A DNA stretch of 64,000 nt. Source: Microbacterium sp. SORGH_AS_0969. Its GTDB lineage: Bacteria; Actinomycetota; Actinomycetes; Actinomycetales; Microbacteriaceae. The notes under the pieces are model-generated. The model worked only from the letters and a program-made list of their open reading frames with translations, made no database searches and had not been told where the DNA came from. Positions within the stretch are counted from its first letter, which is position 1, and every line of letters begins with the position of its first letter. Position numbers and translations under genes: made by a program. The DNA lies in assembly GCF_030818255.1 (NCBI RefSeq), contig NZ_JAUTAG010000001.1, forward strand, positions 2,108,001 through 2,172,000, read 5' to 3'. This document shows positions 51,846-60,839 of this stretch, piece by piece.

Positions 51846-51862
51846 GAACCGGATGCCGCGGC

Positions 51863-52756
51863 TCACGGGCGCCAACCGGCGGCGCGGAGCGCGGCCACAA
51901 CGGGAGCCACAACATCGCGTTCCGGGAAGTCGAGGTGGTGGGCGACGATGCGGACAAGGGTCCAGCCCTGCGCGGCGATAGCGCGCCAGCGGTCGGCATC
52001 CTTTCGAAACTGCTCAGCGTCGGCGTGCTGTCGTCCGTCGTACTCGACCGCCACACGGTGATCTCGGTAGGCCATATCGAGCCGGGCAACAAATGCGCCA
52101 GACGGATCGCGGAGCGTCCAGTTCAGGTCGGGTTCGGGGAGCCCCGCCTGGACGAGAATGAGTCGAACGCGCGACTCGCGCGGGGATTCGGAGCCGGGAC
52201 GCGCGAGGCCCGCGGCCGAACGTAGCGCGACGATGCCCCGGTGGCGGTGCCTTCCCGCGGCCGCCGCGAGCGCAGATGGCGGAACGTCGTGGGCGAGGAG
52301 CCAATCCCCGATCGCCACGAGGTCGGCCTCGCTGACGACCGTGGCGAGGTGCGCCCACGTCGCGACCTTCGCTGTCACGGGTAAGCCATCGAGCGTCGCG
52401 ATCTCGTCAGACGAGAGGGTGAGGCGATGACCCATGACGCCCTTCGTGCGGGGCTCTCTTGCGGGAGGGACGGCGCTGACGTGTATGACCGCGTCGTGTC
52501 GGCAGGCCAACGGCATTCCCCAGAGCCGTGCCGCTGTCGCGTGGCTGAAGAACTGGCCGGGGTGCAGTCGTGGGAGATATGTCCGGCAGCGCTCGAGAAC
52601 GGAATCGACGGGCACGTCAGCCGACGCGCGCACGCCGTGAAAAGGCGCGTTCAGGTCGCGCGCTATCAGCCGACGACGCGGGACGTGCAGTTCGTCGGCA
52701 TCCTGCACATGAAACGCCGCGCCGAGGTTTGCGGGCAAGGGCCGGGGAGGTCGCAT
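51863..52756 (-). CDS. DUF559 (VSR-like) endonuclease-domain protein with AbiEi-like N-terminus
   Basis: A 297-residue protein. The N-terminal half contains a winged-helix-like region (HPGQFFSHATAARLWGMPL), similar in style to AbiEi-type antitoxin proteins. The C-terminal 110 residues are DUF559: RLDMAYRDHRVAVEYDGRQH, then ADRWRAIAAQGWTLVRIVAHHL, a PD-(D/E)XK-like nuclease core with Asp and Glu in place. Substrate and role are unknown; such solitary genes are numerous in actinobacteria. Both flanks carry copies of one palindrome. Confidence 0.82.
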   Translation of the reverse strand: MRPPRPLPANLGAAFHVQDADELHVPRRRLIARDLNAPFHGVRASADVPVDSVLERCRTYLPRLHPGQFFSHATAARLWGMPLACRHDAVIHVSAVPPAREPRTKGVMGHRLTLSSDEIATLDGLPVTAKVATWAHLATVVSEADLVAIGDWLLAHDVPPSALAAAAGRHRHRGIVALRSAAGLARPGSESPRESRVRLILVQAGLPEPDLNWTLRDPSGAFVARLDMAYRDHRVAVEYDGRQHADAEQFRKDADRWRAIAAQGWTLVRIVAHHLDFPERDVVAPVVAALRAAGWRP

Positions 52757-52883
52757 CGCGCCATCTCACCGGACTTCCGTCCGGCGTTTCGCTGTCCCCT
52801 CTCGTCTGTGGAGAGAACACCGCCCTGTGCAGAAGGAGTCGCCGCGTCTGCTCCCATCGCGTCGTGGACGGCCGCACCCCGTC

Positions 52884-52939
52884 GAGTGTCCAAGACACGC
52901 CGTTATGAAGGTGGCGGTTACGGCGTGTTTTGGACACTC
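52884..52939. repeat. palindrome, right end of nuclease cassette
   Basis: Arms 52884-52902 and 52921-52939 (GAGTGTCCAAGACACGCCG and near-complement, one mismatch) enclose an 18-nt loop unlike that of the left copy. The outer arm is identical to the left cassette end, and the inner arm carries a substitution. It lies 127 bp upstream of the nuclease start and 34 bp past the YhgE-like gene's stop, so it can also terminate that operon. Confidence 0.85.
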
Positions 52940-52973
52940 AACGAAGGAGAAGGGATGCGGCGCCGCGCCCCGC

Positions 52974-55322
52974 CTACGCCGCGGCGAGCACCGCGGCGGC
53001 GCGCGCCGACGTCGTGCGGCGCCGGACGACCACCAGCGTCGTCACGATCAGCGCGAGCACGCCCCAGACCGCCAGCCCGGCGACACCGGCCCCGACTCCG
53101 CTTGCCGACGACAGGGCGCCGAGCATCGCGTCGTAGGCGGGGGAGGTGGGCAGGAGCGACGCGATGCCGGCGAGTACGGGCGGAACCGTCGAGACGATCG
53201 TCGCGGCGAGGGCCAGGCTGCCGACGATCGCGGCGATCCATCGCCCGGCTCCACCGAACAGCGCGACGAGCGCCTGGTGCACCGCGGCGAAGGCGACACC
53301 CGCGGCGACGCACACGAGCGCGAACAGGGCCCAGTCGCCCCAGTCGTACTTGGATGCCACCTGCACCACCCCCGCGACCAGCAGACCCTGCACGGCGCCG
53401 ACGAGCGCCGCGGGCGCGAAGCCGCGGAGGGCGACGAGCGCCGACGGGCGACGGCTGGTGAGCGCGCGGGCCGAGACGGCCTGGAACGCGACGAACGACG
53501 CCAGACCCCCGAACCACAGCACCGCCATCGCGAGCAGGGGGACGGCTGCGGCTCCGAAGAGCGAGTCGCTCGTCCCGGTCGCCGAGACGGGGTCGGCGAC
53601 CACGTCGGCGAGGGTCGTCGCCTGCGCATCCGTGTACTTCGGTAGCTGCGCCACGGCGCTGTCGAGGCCGGAGGCCAACGACGAGGTTCCGGATGCCACC
53701 TGGCTCACGCCGTCGGCGAGCTGGCCTGCGCCGGTCTCGGCGCCCTGGGCTCCGTCCGCGAGCTTCGCGGCGCCTCCCGCGGCGCTGTCCGCACCGCTGA
53801 CGAGCTGACCTGCACCGTCGGCGGCCGTGCGCGCCCCGGTCGCAAGCTGCCCGGCACCGCCGGCCGCGGCCTGAGCGCCGTCGGCCAGCTGCGTCGCACC
53901 CGAGCCGAGCTGCGAGGCACCCGCGCCGAGCTGTCGCGCGCCGTTGCCGAGGTCGCTCGCACCGCCGGCTACTCCGTCGATTCCGCCCGCGATCGTGTTC
54001 AACCCCGTCTCCGCATCGCGCGCCCCCGATGCCAGTCCTTCGGCACCGTCCGCGAGCTTCGCATTGGCGTCGGCGATCGCGCGGACGCCCGCCGGCAGCT
54101 CGGCCGCCTGCCCGGCGATCTTGCCGATGTCGGTCACGGTCTGCTGGGCGTTCGGCAGTTCGGCGTTCGCGCGGTCAGACGCGGCGCGCAGCTGCGTGCA
54201 CAGGTCGGGGGTCTTCTCGGGGTCGCACGAGTCGGCGAGACGTTCGAGGTCTCCGGCCGCGGTGCCCAGCGCCTCGTTCACCTTCGGCGCTGCCGCGGCG
54301 ACCTCCTTGGCGGTGTCCTCGAAGCCCGGGGGGATGGCATCCGCGATCTGACCGACTTGCGTGGCCAGCTGCCGATTGCCGTCCGCGATCCCGTCGGCAC
54401 CCGTCGCGAGCTTGCCGACACCGGAGGCCGCGTCGCGGGTGCCGTTCGCGAGACTCGTCGCTCCCGCTGACAGCTTGTCGGCCCCGCCCGCGAGGCCGTC
54501 GAGTCCGCCGGAGAGCTGGCCCGCACCGTTCGCGAGATCGCCGGCGCCCGCGGCGAGCTTGCCCGTCCCGTCAGCGAGTTGGTCGGCGCCCGTGGCGAGC
54601 TGGCCGACGCCGCCGGAGAGCGAGCCGACACCGGTGGCCAGCTGACCGAGACCCGTCGAGAGGTCACCCGCTCCGTTCGACAGCTGCCCCAGGCCGTCTC
54701 GCAGGCCGTTCGCGCCCGTCGCGGCCTGGCCCGCGCCGTCGGCGAGCTGGTGCGCGCCGCTCGCGGCGCTGCCGAGCTGGTCGCTCAGGGTCGTGAAGCC
54801 GAGGAAGACGTTCTTCAGGTACTGCGACGACAGTTCGGTGCCGAAGACCGAAGAGGCGGTGGATGCCAGGGTCGCGGTGATCGCGCCGTCCACGACGCGC
54901 GCGTTGGGCGCGGTGGCGACGTCGATCGTGGCCTTCTCGGGCGTCTCTCCGGGGCGGGTCGACAGCGAGGCAGCCGTGAAGTTCTCGGGGATCGTGACGA
55001 CCGCCGTGTAGGTGCCGTCCTTCAGGCCCGCCGCCGCGTCCTCGTCGTTCGAGATGACCCAGTCGATGTTGCTCGCCTGGTCATCGGCTCCCTTGACGAG
55101 TCCGCCGGTGAGCTGACGACCGAGCGGCACCAGCTGCCCATTGAGCTCGACGGCCTTGTCGTCGTTGACGATCGCGGCGGTCATGTTCTCGAGTCGGTCG
55201 GTCGGGTTGTACAGCGCGCCGACCAGGATGCCGCCGATGACGGCAGGCAGCAGGAGCACACCGACGAGGGTGCGCCAGGTCACGGGGCGGCGTGAGCGCG
55301 AGCGCTCGACGGGGAGAGTCAT
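52974..55322 (-). CDS. YhgE/Pip-type membrane protein
   Basis: A 782-residue protein of the YhgE/Pip (ESX/phage-infection-protein-like) family: an N-terminal helix TLVGVLLLPAVIGGILVGALYN; an extracytoplasmic N-domain with MTAAIVNDDKAVELNGQLVPLGRQL; a very long array of degenerate GAxQLAxGA repeats (residues about 180-560), probably coiled and extended; and five to six C-terminal helices from AVPLLAMAVLWFGGLASFVAFQ onward. ATG 55322 overlaps the MMPL stop (ATGA), so the two are coupled and probably act together at the envelope. Confidence 0.92.
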   Translation of the reverse strand: MTLPVERSRSRRPVTWRTLVGVLLLPAVIGGILVGALYNPTDRLENMTAAIVNDDKAVELNGQLVPLGRQLTGGLVKGADDQASNIDWVISNDEDAAAGLKDGTYTAVVTIPENFTAASLSTRPGETPEKATIDVATAPNARVVDGAITATLASTASSVFGTELSSQYLKNVFLGFTTLSDQLGSAASGAHQLADGAGQAATGANGLRDGLGQLSNGAGDLSTGLGQLATGVGSLSGGVGQLATGADQLADGTGKLAAGAGDLANGAGQLSGGLDGLAGGADKLSAGATSLANGTRDAASGVGKLATGADGIADGNRQLATQVGQIADAIPPGFEDTAKEVAAAAPKVNEALGTAAGDLERLADSCDPEKTPDLCTQLRAASDRANAELPNAQQTVTDIGKIAGQAAELPAGVRAIADANAKLADGAEGLASGARDAETGLNTIAGGIDGVAGGASDLGNGARQLGAGASQLGSGATQLADGAQAAAGGAGQLATGARTAADGAGQLVSGADSAAGGAAKLADGAQGAETGAGQLADGVSQVASGTSSLASGLDSAVAQLPKYTDAQATTLADVVADPVSATGTSDSLFGAAAVPLLAMAVLWFGGLASFVAFQAVSARALTSRRPSALVALRGFAPAALVGAVQGLLVAGVVQVASKYDWGDWALFALVCVAAGVAFAAVHQALVALFGGAGRWIAAIVGSLALAATIVSTVPPVLAGIASLLPTSPAYDAMLGALSSASGVGAGVAGLAVWGVLALIVTTLVVVRRRTTSARAAAVLAAA

Positions 55323-58237
55323 GCGAACACCTCGGAGAGATCGGCGAAGGTTTCGGGTTCGGTGCGGTGCCCGCGCGGCGTCGGCAGGGCGAGGGATGCC
55401 ACGTCGGGGCGCAGCGCCTCGGACAGGAGCGCGAGGGCCCGGCGTTCGTCGCGCGCCGAGACGATGAGCGTGAACGGGGACGACGCGTCGCCGGAGCGTT
55501 CGCGTGCCTCGGTGGCGGCACGCCGCAGCACGTGCGCCACCTCGTCGCGGGCGTCGTCGTCGAGACGGTCGACGTCCGAGACGACCACGATGCGCGTGCC
55601 GCGACCCACGGCGTCGGCCACGGTGCGAGCCGCGTCGGCCGTGTCGTCGAGCAGGGCCACCCCGACACGGGCTCGGACGGCCCCCGCGCGCTCGGGGACG
55701 AGCAGACCGTCGACGCGCAACCGACCCTCGATCCCGGCGAGGCGTCCCGACAGGGCGAGCAGGAGCGTGCGGGTCATCCGACTCTCGCCGGTGACCAGGA
55801 GGGTTCCGCCGTATCCGAGGCGCAGTGAGATGTCACGGAACACCGGCTGGTCGGCATCCGAGGATCCGACGGCGGTCAGCTCGTCGGCCGCGACGGCGAT
55901 GGCGGGTTCGCTCGGCCAGTCGGCGAGCCGCACCTCGCGCTCGACCGCCTCGCCCTCGACGTCGAGCTTCGGCAGCAGACGGTCGAGCCAGCGCGGCATC
56001 CACCAGGCCTTGTCGCCGAGCAGGGCGAGAACCGCCGGGACGAGTGTCATGCGAACCAGGAACGCGTCGACGGCGACGCCGACGGCGAGGCCCAGGGCGA
56101 TCGGTTTGAGGCTCGAGTCTCCCTCGGGGACGAATGCGACGAAGACGGCGAACATGATGACGGCGGCGGCGACGACCACGCGAGCCGAGCCCACGAACCC
56201 ACTGCGGACGGCACCGAGCGCGACCTCGCGCGGCGTGCGACCCTCGCGGTTCGCGTGGACGTAGTCCTCTCTCATGCGCGAGACGAGGAACACCTGGTAG
56301 TCCATCGCGAGGCCGAAGAGCACGCCCATCACGACGATCGGCATGAAGCTGATGATCGGGCCGACCTTCGCGACGTGCAGGGCGTCGGCGAACCAGCCCC
56401 ACTCGAAGACCGCGGCGACCACGCCGAACGACGCGGCGACCGAGAGCAGGTATCCGCCCGCGGCGGTCAGGGGAACCCAGATCGAGCGGAAGACGATCAT
56501 CAGCAGGATCAGCGAGAGGCCGACGACGAAGATCCCGAACGGGAGGAGGGCGGCGCCGAGCTGATCGGAGATGTCGATCGTGACCGCGGTGTAGCCGGTG
56601 ACGAGAAGGCGCACGCCGAACTCGTCGTACAGCCGCTGCTCCTGCGAGCGCAGCTCGCGCACGAGATCGGCGGTGCGCGGATCGTCGGGGGCCGTCTCGG
56701 GGATGATCTGGACGATCCCGGTGTCGGCGGTCTGGTTCGGGGTGGCGAGGGCGACCTCGGCGACGCCGGGGATCTTGGCGATCTCGTCGCCGATGTCCTT
56801 CATGAGGTTGAGCGGATCGTTCGAGGTCACGATCGTCCCGGTCATGATCAGCGGGCCGTTGGCGCCGGGACCGAAGTACTCGTCGGTCAGCTCGTACGCG
56901 ACGCGCGCGGGGTTGCCCGGGGGCAGCTGCCCGGCATTGGGCAAAGTGAGGGCGAGGCTCGTGGCGGGGATCGCGGTGATTCCGAGCAGGCCGATGACCG
57001 CCACGGTGGTGACCAGGGGATGCCGGGTGACCAGGCCCACCCAGCGACGGGCCGGGCCGTTGCGCTGGGCGCGGATGGCCGCGGTCTCCGCCTTCTTCTC
57101 GCGCTCGGCAGCGTCCGCCGCAGCGGCCGCAGCGGCCGCGGCGACCGTGGCGTCGTCGGCGGGCCCGGTGGCCGCGCGGGCACGGCGGGAGGGCTTCTTC
57201 GGCCTCTTGAAGCCCCACCCGACCACGCGGTGCCCGGCGAAGCCGAGGAAGGCCGGGGTGAGCGTGAGCCCGACGCACACGGCGATGGCCACGGCGACGG
57301 ATGCCGCGATGCCCATCGTGGTCAGGAACGGGATGTTCGCGAAGCCCAGACCGATGAGGGCGATGAGGACCGTGATCCCGGCGAACACGACGGCCGAGCC
57401 GGCGGTGCCGACCGCGCGGGCGGTCGACTCCTCGGGGTCCATCCCCGCCCGTGTCTGGTCTTGATGTCGCGACACGATGAACAGCGCGTAGTCGATGCCG
57501 ACCGCGAGCCCCAGCATGACCGCCAGCAACGGGGTGGTCGACGAGACGGTCGCGAAACCTGTCGCGATGAAGATCAGAGCCACCGAGAGGGCGACGCCGA
57601 GCAGGGCGGTGGCCAGCGGCATCCCGGCCACGAGGAACGAACGGAACGTCACCATCAGCACGAGGGCGGCGATCACGACGCCCAGGGCCTCGGTGAGGGA
57701 TGCTCCGGGGATCTCGGTGGCGAAGAGCTGTCCGCCGAGGATGGCCTGCGCGCCGGACGGGAGCGCGGAGCCGAGCGCCGTCGTCGCCTCGTGCAGAGCG
57801 TCCTCCGTCGCCTGAGGGACGGAGGACGCCTCGCCCGCGAACTGGATGCGCACGATCGCGGCGCGGTTGTCGTCGGCGATGCTGCCGGAGATGTTCGCGT
57901 CGTAGGGGTCGGTGACGGCCTCGACGAAGTCGAGCGTGCCGATGTCGGTGGTCGTCTTCTGGATGGCGTCCTGGTACGCCTGATCGCGCACGCTCGCGCC
58001 GTCGGCCGCGACGACGATGATCTCGGCGCTGGCCCCGCTGACCTGGGGGAAGGTGCGGTCGAGCATCTCGAGACCGGCCTGCGACTCGGTGCCGGGGATG
58101 GCGAAGGTGTTGTCGGTTCCCTTGGCGAGGAGAGCGACGCCGCCGCCCGCGAGCACGAGGATGAGCAGCCACGCGCTCAGGACCCGCCACGGGTGACGGA
58201 ACGACCAGCGGCCCAGGGTGTACAGGAAAGTTGACAC
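55319..58237 (-). CDS. MMPL/RND-type transporter with C-terminal degenerate ABC-ATPase-like domain
   Basis: A 972-residue protein. Residues 1-750 are an MMPL transporter: 12 helices in two halves, each preceded by a large loop, with LGLAVGIDYALFIVSRHQDQ and VLFGLAMDYQVFLVSRMREDY as the proton-relay motifs. Residues about 770-960 resemble an ABC ATPase (PVFRDISLRLGYGGTLLVTGESRMTRTLLLALSGRL), but the P-loop is GESRMTRT instead of GxxGxGKS, the signature motif is not visible and the Walker B region reads TRIVVVSDVDRL. GTG 58237 has GGAG at good distance and is preferred to GTG 58252. Divergent from the TetR gene. Confidence 0.88.
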   Translation of the reverse strand: MSTFLYTLGRWSFRHPWRVLSAWLLILVLAGGGVALLAKGTDNTFAIPGTESQAGLEMLDRTFPQVSGASAEIIVVAADGASVRDQAYQDAIQKTTTDIGTLDFVEAVTDPYDANISGSIADDNRAAIVRIQFAGEASSVPQATEDALHEATTALGSALPSGAQAILGGQLFATEIPGASLTEALGVVIAALVLMVTFRSFLVAGMPLATALLGVALSVALIFIATGFATVSSTTPLLAVMLGLAVGIDYALFIVSRHQDQTRAGMDPEESTARAVGTAGSAVVFAGITVLIALIGLGFANIPFLTTMGIAASVAVAIAVCVGLTLTPAFLGFAGHRVVGWGFKRPKKPSRRARAATGPADDATVAAAAAAAAADAAEREKKAETAAIRAQRNGPARRWVGLVTRHPLVTTVAVIGLLGITAIPATSLALTLPNAGQLPPGNPARVAYELTDEYFGPGANGPLIMTGTIVTSNDPLNLMKDIGDEIAKIPGVAEVALATPNQTADTGIVQIIPETAPDDPRTADLVRELRSQEQRLYDEFGVRLLVTGYTAVTIDISDQLGAALLPFGIFVVGLSLILLMIVFRSIWVPLTAAGGYLLSVAASFGVVAAVFEWGWFADALHVAKVGPIISFMPIVVMGVLFGLAMDYQVFLVSRMREDYVHANREGRTPREVALGAVRSGFVGSARVVVAAAVIMFAVFVAFVPEGDSSLKPIALGLAVGVAVDAFLVRMTLVPAVLALLGDKAWWMPRWLDRLLPKLDVEGEAVEREVRLADWPSEPAIAVAADELTAVGSSDADQPVFRDISLRLGYGGTLLVTGESRMTRTLLLALSGRLAGIEGRLRVDGLLVPERAGAVRARVGVALLDDTADAARTVADAVGRGTRIVVVSDVDRLDDDARDEVAHVLRRAATEARERSGDASSPFTLIVSARDERRALALLSEALRPDVASLALPTPRGHRTEPETFADLSEVFA

Positions 58238-58266
58238 GGTGGCGGCTCCCACGATCGGCGGACAGT

Positions 58267-58301
58267 CGATACATCACCGTATCGGATACAACAATGTATC
58301 G
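58267..58301. promoter_or_regulatory. inverted repeats, probable TetR operator region
   Basis: CGATACAT (58267-58274) and ATGTATCG (58294-58301) are perfect inverted repeats 19 bp apart; between them lies a second palindrome GTATCGGATAC (58279-58289). The cluster is AT-rich for this genome and lies between the divergent MMPL and TetR genes, so it is the likely binding site for the adjacent regulator. Confidence 0.7.
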
Positions 58302-58356
58302 TAGTCGCGGGGAGAGGACTCGAACCTGAGTCTCGGGTGTGAGCAGGAGGATGTGG

Positions 58357-58983
58357 ATGACGGATACGGCACCGGCGCCGTCGCGTCGACGGGAGAACAC
58401 GCGCACGCGTCTCATGGATGCCGCGGCCGAGATGTTCGCGGAAGTCGGCATCGAGGCCGCCTCGGTCGAGGCGATCTGCGAGCGAGCGGGATTCACGCGC
58501 GGTGCCTTCTACTCGAACTTCGCCTCGAAGGAGGAACTGTTCCTCGCGCTGTGCGCGCGCTCCGCCGAGACGACCATCGCGTCGGTCCGCGCGCGCGTGA
58601 CCTCGATCGAGGATCGGGGGCTGAACGGGGCGGGCGATGTCATGCAACTCGTCCAGGAGGTGCTCGAGGCGACCGGCGAGGACCGCCTCGATGTGCTCCT
58701 CGGCGCCGAGACACGTTTGCAGGCCCTGCGCAATCCCGAGTTCGCCGAGGCCTATCTGACGCTGAACCAGGGGCTCGGCGAGAGCGTCACGCAGCTCGTG
58801 CGCGACATCGCTGACGCGCGGGGGCTGGCGTTGCGGGTCCCCGCCGAGGTGGCGACGGAGCTCCTGCTCGCGGTGTGGATCTCGACGTCCGAGACCGCTC
58901 TGCTGACCAATCAGGCGGTGACCGTGTCGCGCGTCCAGCTGGCCGAGCGTCTGTCGCAGGTCGTGGGCCTCATCCTCGAGTGA
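58357..58983 (+). CDS. TetR-family transcriptional regulator
   Basis: A 208-residue repressor. The N-terminal DNA-binding domain reads RTRLMDAAAEMFAEVGIEAASVEAICERAGFTRGAFYSNFASKEELFLAL, a canonical TetR helix-turn-helix. The C-terminal ligand domain is helical with no identifiable ligand. ATG 58357 is six bases after AGGAGG, which decides it over GTG 58339. It probably represses itself and the divergent MMPL-YhgE unit. Its end overlaps menC (convergent) by 14 bp. Confidence 0.9.
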   Translation: MTDTAPAPSRRRENTRTRLMDAAAEMFAEVGIEAASVEAICERAGFTRGAFYSNFASKEELFLALCARSAETTIASVRARVTSIEDRGLNGAGDVMQLVQEVLEATGEDRLDVLLGAETRLQALRNPEFAEAYLTLNQGLGESVTQLVRDIADARGLALRVPAEVATELLLAVWISTSETALLTNQAVTVSRVQLAERLSQVVGLILE

Positions 58984-59971
58984 GCTCGAGCGCGGCGTGA
59001 CAGCGCCGCAGCCGGTCCAGCCACAAGTCGCGACGATCGTCGTTCGCCGCGACGCGATCGAGATCAGCGGTATTCGGGCGCGGGCGCTCAACGGGCAGGA
59101 CTCCGCCCCGGGCGCGGAGCGGGGATGCCACCACGTCGGCCGTGAAGAGCGACGCGGTGCCGAGCCCGCAGTCGTAGTCGAGCGCGGGGAGCGCCGCGGC
59201 CAGGGCGACGCCCATCGAGAGGCCGATCGACGTGTCGAGAGCGCTCGAGACCACCGCGGGCAGTCCCGCCTGCGCGACGATGTCGAGCGCCGCGCGCACG
59301 CCGCCGAGCGGTTGGGCCTTGACGACGAGCAGATCGGCCGCTCCCATCCGCGCCACCCTCAGCGGATCGTCGGCCTTGCGCACGCTCTCGTCGGCGGCGA
59401 TCGGGATGTCGAGGTACGCGATGCGCTCGCGCAGCTGCGCGAGTTCGTCGACCTCGGAGCAGGGCTGTTCGACGTACTCCAGGTCGAACTCGGCGAGGGC
59501 GTGCACGGCCCGTTCCGCCTCATCGACGTTCCAGGCGCCGTTCGCATCGACGCGCACACGACCCTCGGGACCCATCGCCGACCGGACCGCCCGCACCCGC
59601 GCGACATCGTCGTCGAGCACCTGCCCCGCCTCGGCGACCTTGACCTTGACCGTCCGGCATCCGTCGTACCGGGCCAGGATTCCCGGGACCTCGGATGCCG
59701 CCACGGCGGGCATCGTGGCGTTGACGGGGACCGTATCGCGCCGGGCCGTCGGTGCGGGGTTCCAGCCGAAGTCGAGGGCGGCCGCGAGCCACGTCACCGC
59801 TTCCGCGTCGGAGTACTCCACGAAGGGCGAGAACTCCGTCCACCCCGCGGGCCCCTCGAACACGACCGCCTCGCGGGCCTCGACACCGCGGAAGCGGGTG
59901 GCCAGCGGGAGGGAGACCACCCGCGCCGTCGCGAGGATGTCGTCGAGCGGGGGGAGGGGCGCGGTGCTCAT
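58970..59971 (-). CDS. menC: o-succinylbenzoate synthase
   Basis: A 333-residue enolase-superfamily dehydratase of menaquinone synthesis. Catalytic Lys in TVKVKVAEAG, metal ligands in VRVDANGAWNVDEA, EYVEQPC and IAADESVRK, and the second Lys in LLVVKAQPLGGV are all present. The length fits the actinobacterial form. menB, the next-but-one pathway enzyme, starts 3.2 kb away on the other strand. Confidence 0.93.
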   Translation of the reverse strand: MSTAPLPPLDDILATARVVSLPLATRFRGVEAREAVVFEGPAGWTEFSPFVEYSDAEAVTWLAAALDFGWNPAPTARRDTVPVNATMPAVAASEVPGILARYDGCRTVKVKVAEAGQVLDDDVARVRAVRSAMGPEGRVRVDANGAWNVDEAERAVHALAEFDLEYVEQPCSEVDELAQLRERIAYLDIPIAADESVRKADDPLRVARMGAADLLVVKAQPLGGVRAALDIVAQAGLPAVVSSALDTSIGLSMGVALAAALPALDYDCGLGTASLFTADVVASPLRARGGVLPVERPRPNTADLDRVAANDDRRDLWLDRLRRCHAALELTRG

Positions 59972-60018
59972 CTCCCCATCCTGGCCCGCGTGTCCACGCC
60001 CGGGAATAGGCTGGCGCC

Positions 60019-60816
60019 ATGCTCTTCGACACTCCGGTGCGCCTCGGCGTCCAGATCCAGCCGCAGCACGTCCAGTACTCCGACATCCGCGATGCCGTCT
60101 TCCGTCTCGAAGAGATGGGCGTCGACATCCTGTTCAACTGGGATCACTTCTTCCCCCTCTACGGCGACCCCGACGGCGAGCACTTCGAGTCGTGGACCAT
60201 GCTCGCGGCGTGGGCCGAGCAGACCGAGCGCGTCGAGTTCGGCGCGCTGGTGAACTGCAACAGCTACCGGAACGCCGACCTGCAGGCCGACATGGCCCGC
60301 ACGATCGACCACATCAGCAAGAAGGGCGGCGACGCCGGCCGCTTCATCTTCGGCACCGGCTCGGGCTGGTTCGAGCGCGACTACGACGAGTACGGCTACG
60401 AGTTCGGCACGGCCGGCTCGCGCCTGAACGCGCTCGCGACCGACCTCGACCGCATCGTCGATCGCTGGGGCAAGCTGAACCCCGCTCCCACCCGCAAGAT
60501 CCCCGTGATGATCGGCGGAAAGGGCGAGCAGAAGACCCTTCGCATCGTCGCGAAGCACGCCGATATCTGGCACAGCTTCGTCACGCCCGACGAGCTGCCC
60601 CACAAGCTCGGCGTCATCGAGAAGTGGGCCGAGACCGAGGGGCGCGACCTCTCGGGCCTCATCGTCTCGAACGAGCTGAAGGACCGCGACGAAGAGGTCG
60701 CGGACGCTCTCTTCGACGCGGGCACCCGCCTGTTCACACTCGGCTTCTCGGGCCCCGAATGGGACTACTCGCTCATCGAGCGCTGGTTGGCCTGGCGCGA
60801 CGGCAAAAATAGCTGA
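60019..60816 (+). CDS. LLM-class F420-dependent oxidoreductase
   Basis: A 265-residue luciferase-like TIM-barrel enzyme: VDILFNWDHFFPLYGDPDGEHFESW, VEFGALVNCNSYRNADLQADMARTIDHIS, FIFGTGSGWFERDYDEYGYEFG and KIPVMIGGKGEQKTLRIVAKHADIW. The short length and GSGWFE motif match an actinobacterial F420-linked subfamily. Divergent from menC; substrate unknown. Confidence 0.9.
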   Translation: MLFDTPVRLGVQIQPQHVQYSDIRDAVFRLEEMGVDILFNWDHFFPLYGDPDGEHFESWTMLAAWAEQTERVEFGALVNCNSYRNADLQADMARTIDHISKKGGDAGRFIFGTGSGWFERDYDEYGYEFGTAGSRLNALATDLDRIVDRWGKLNPAPTRKIPVMIGGKGEQKTLRIVAKHADIWHSFVTPDELPHKLGVIEKWAETEGRDLSGLIVSNELKDRDEEVADALFDAGTRLFTLGFSGPEWDYSLIERWLAWRDGKNS

Positions 60817-60839
60817 CCCCGGTACGCCATGATGAGCGC

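Larger units (their letters stand above)
51787..52943. mobile_element. putative nuclease cassette: DUF559 gene between palindromes with 23-bp terminal inverted repeats
   Basis: The outermost 23 bp on the left (51787-51809, beginning CGTTGAGTGTCC) and on the right (52921-52943) are perfect inverted copies. Each is also the outer arm of its own palindrome. Inside lies one intact gene, a DUF559-type nuclease. Total length is 1157 bp. I see no target-site duplication and no transposase. Whether it moves is inference; alternatively the palindromes are two copies of a common terminator element. Comparison with other strains for an empty site would decide. Confidence 0.45.

Noticed and set aside
56255..58234. 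659-residue open frame on the + strand
   Set aside because: Antisense to the MMPL gene, with the low-complexity Asp/Glu/Arg/Gly composition expected of a reverse-strand shadow.
58311..58330. Sequence resembling a tRNA T-arm (GAGGACTCGAACC) on the - strand
   Set aside because: The T-stem does not pair over five bases and no anticodon or D arm can be drawn around it; no tRNA gene or clear attachment site is supported.
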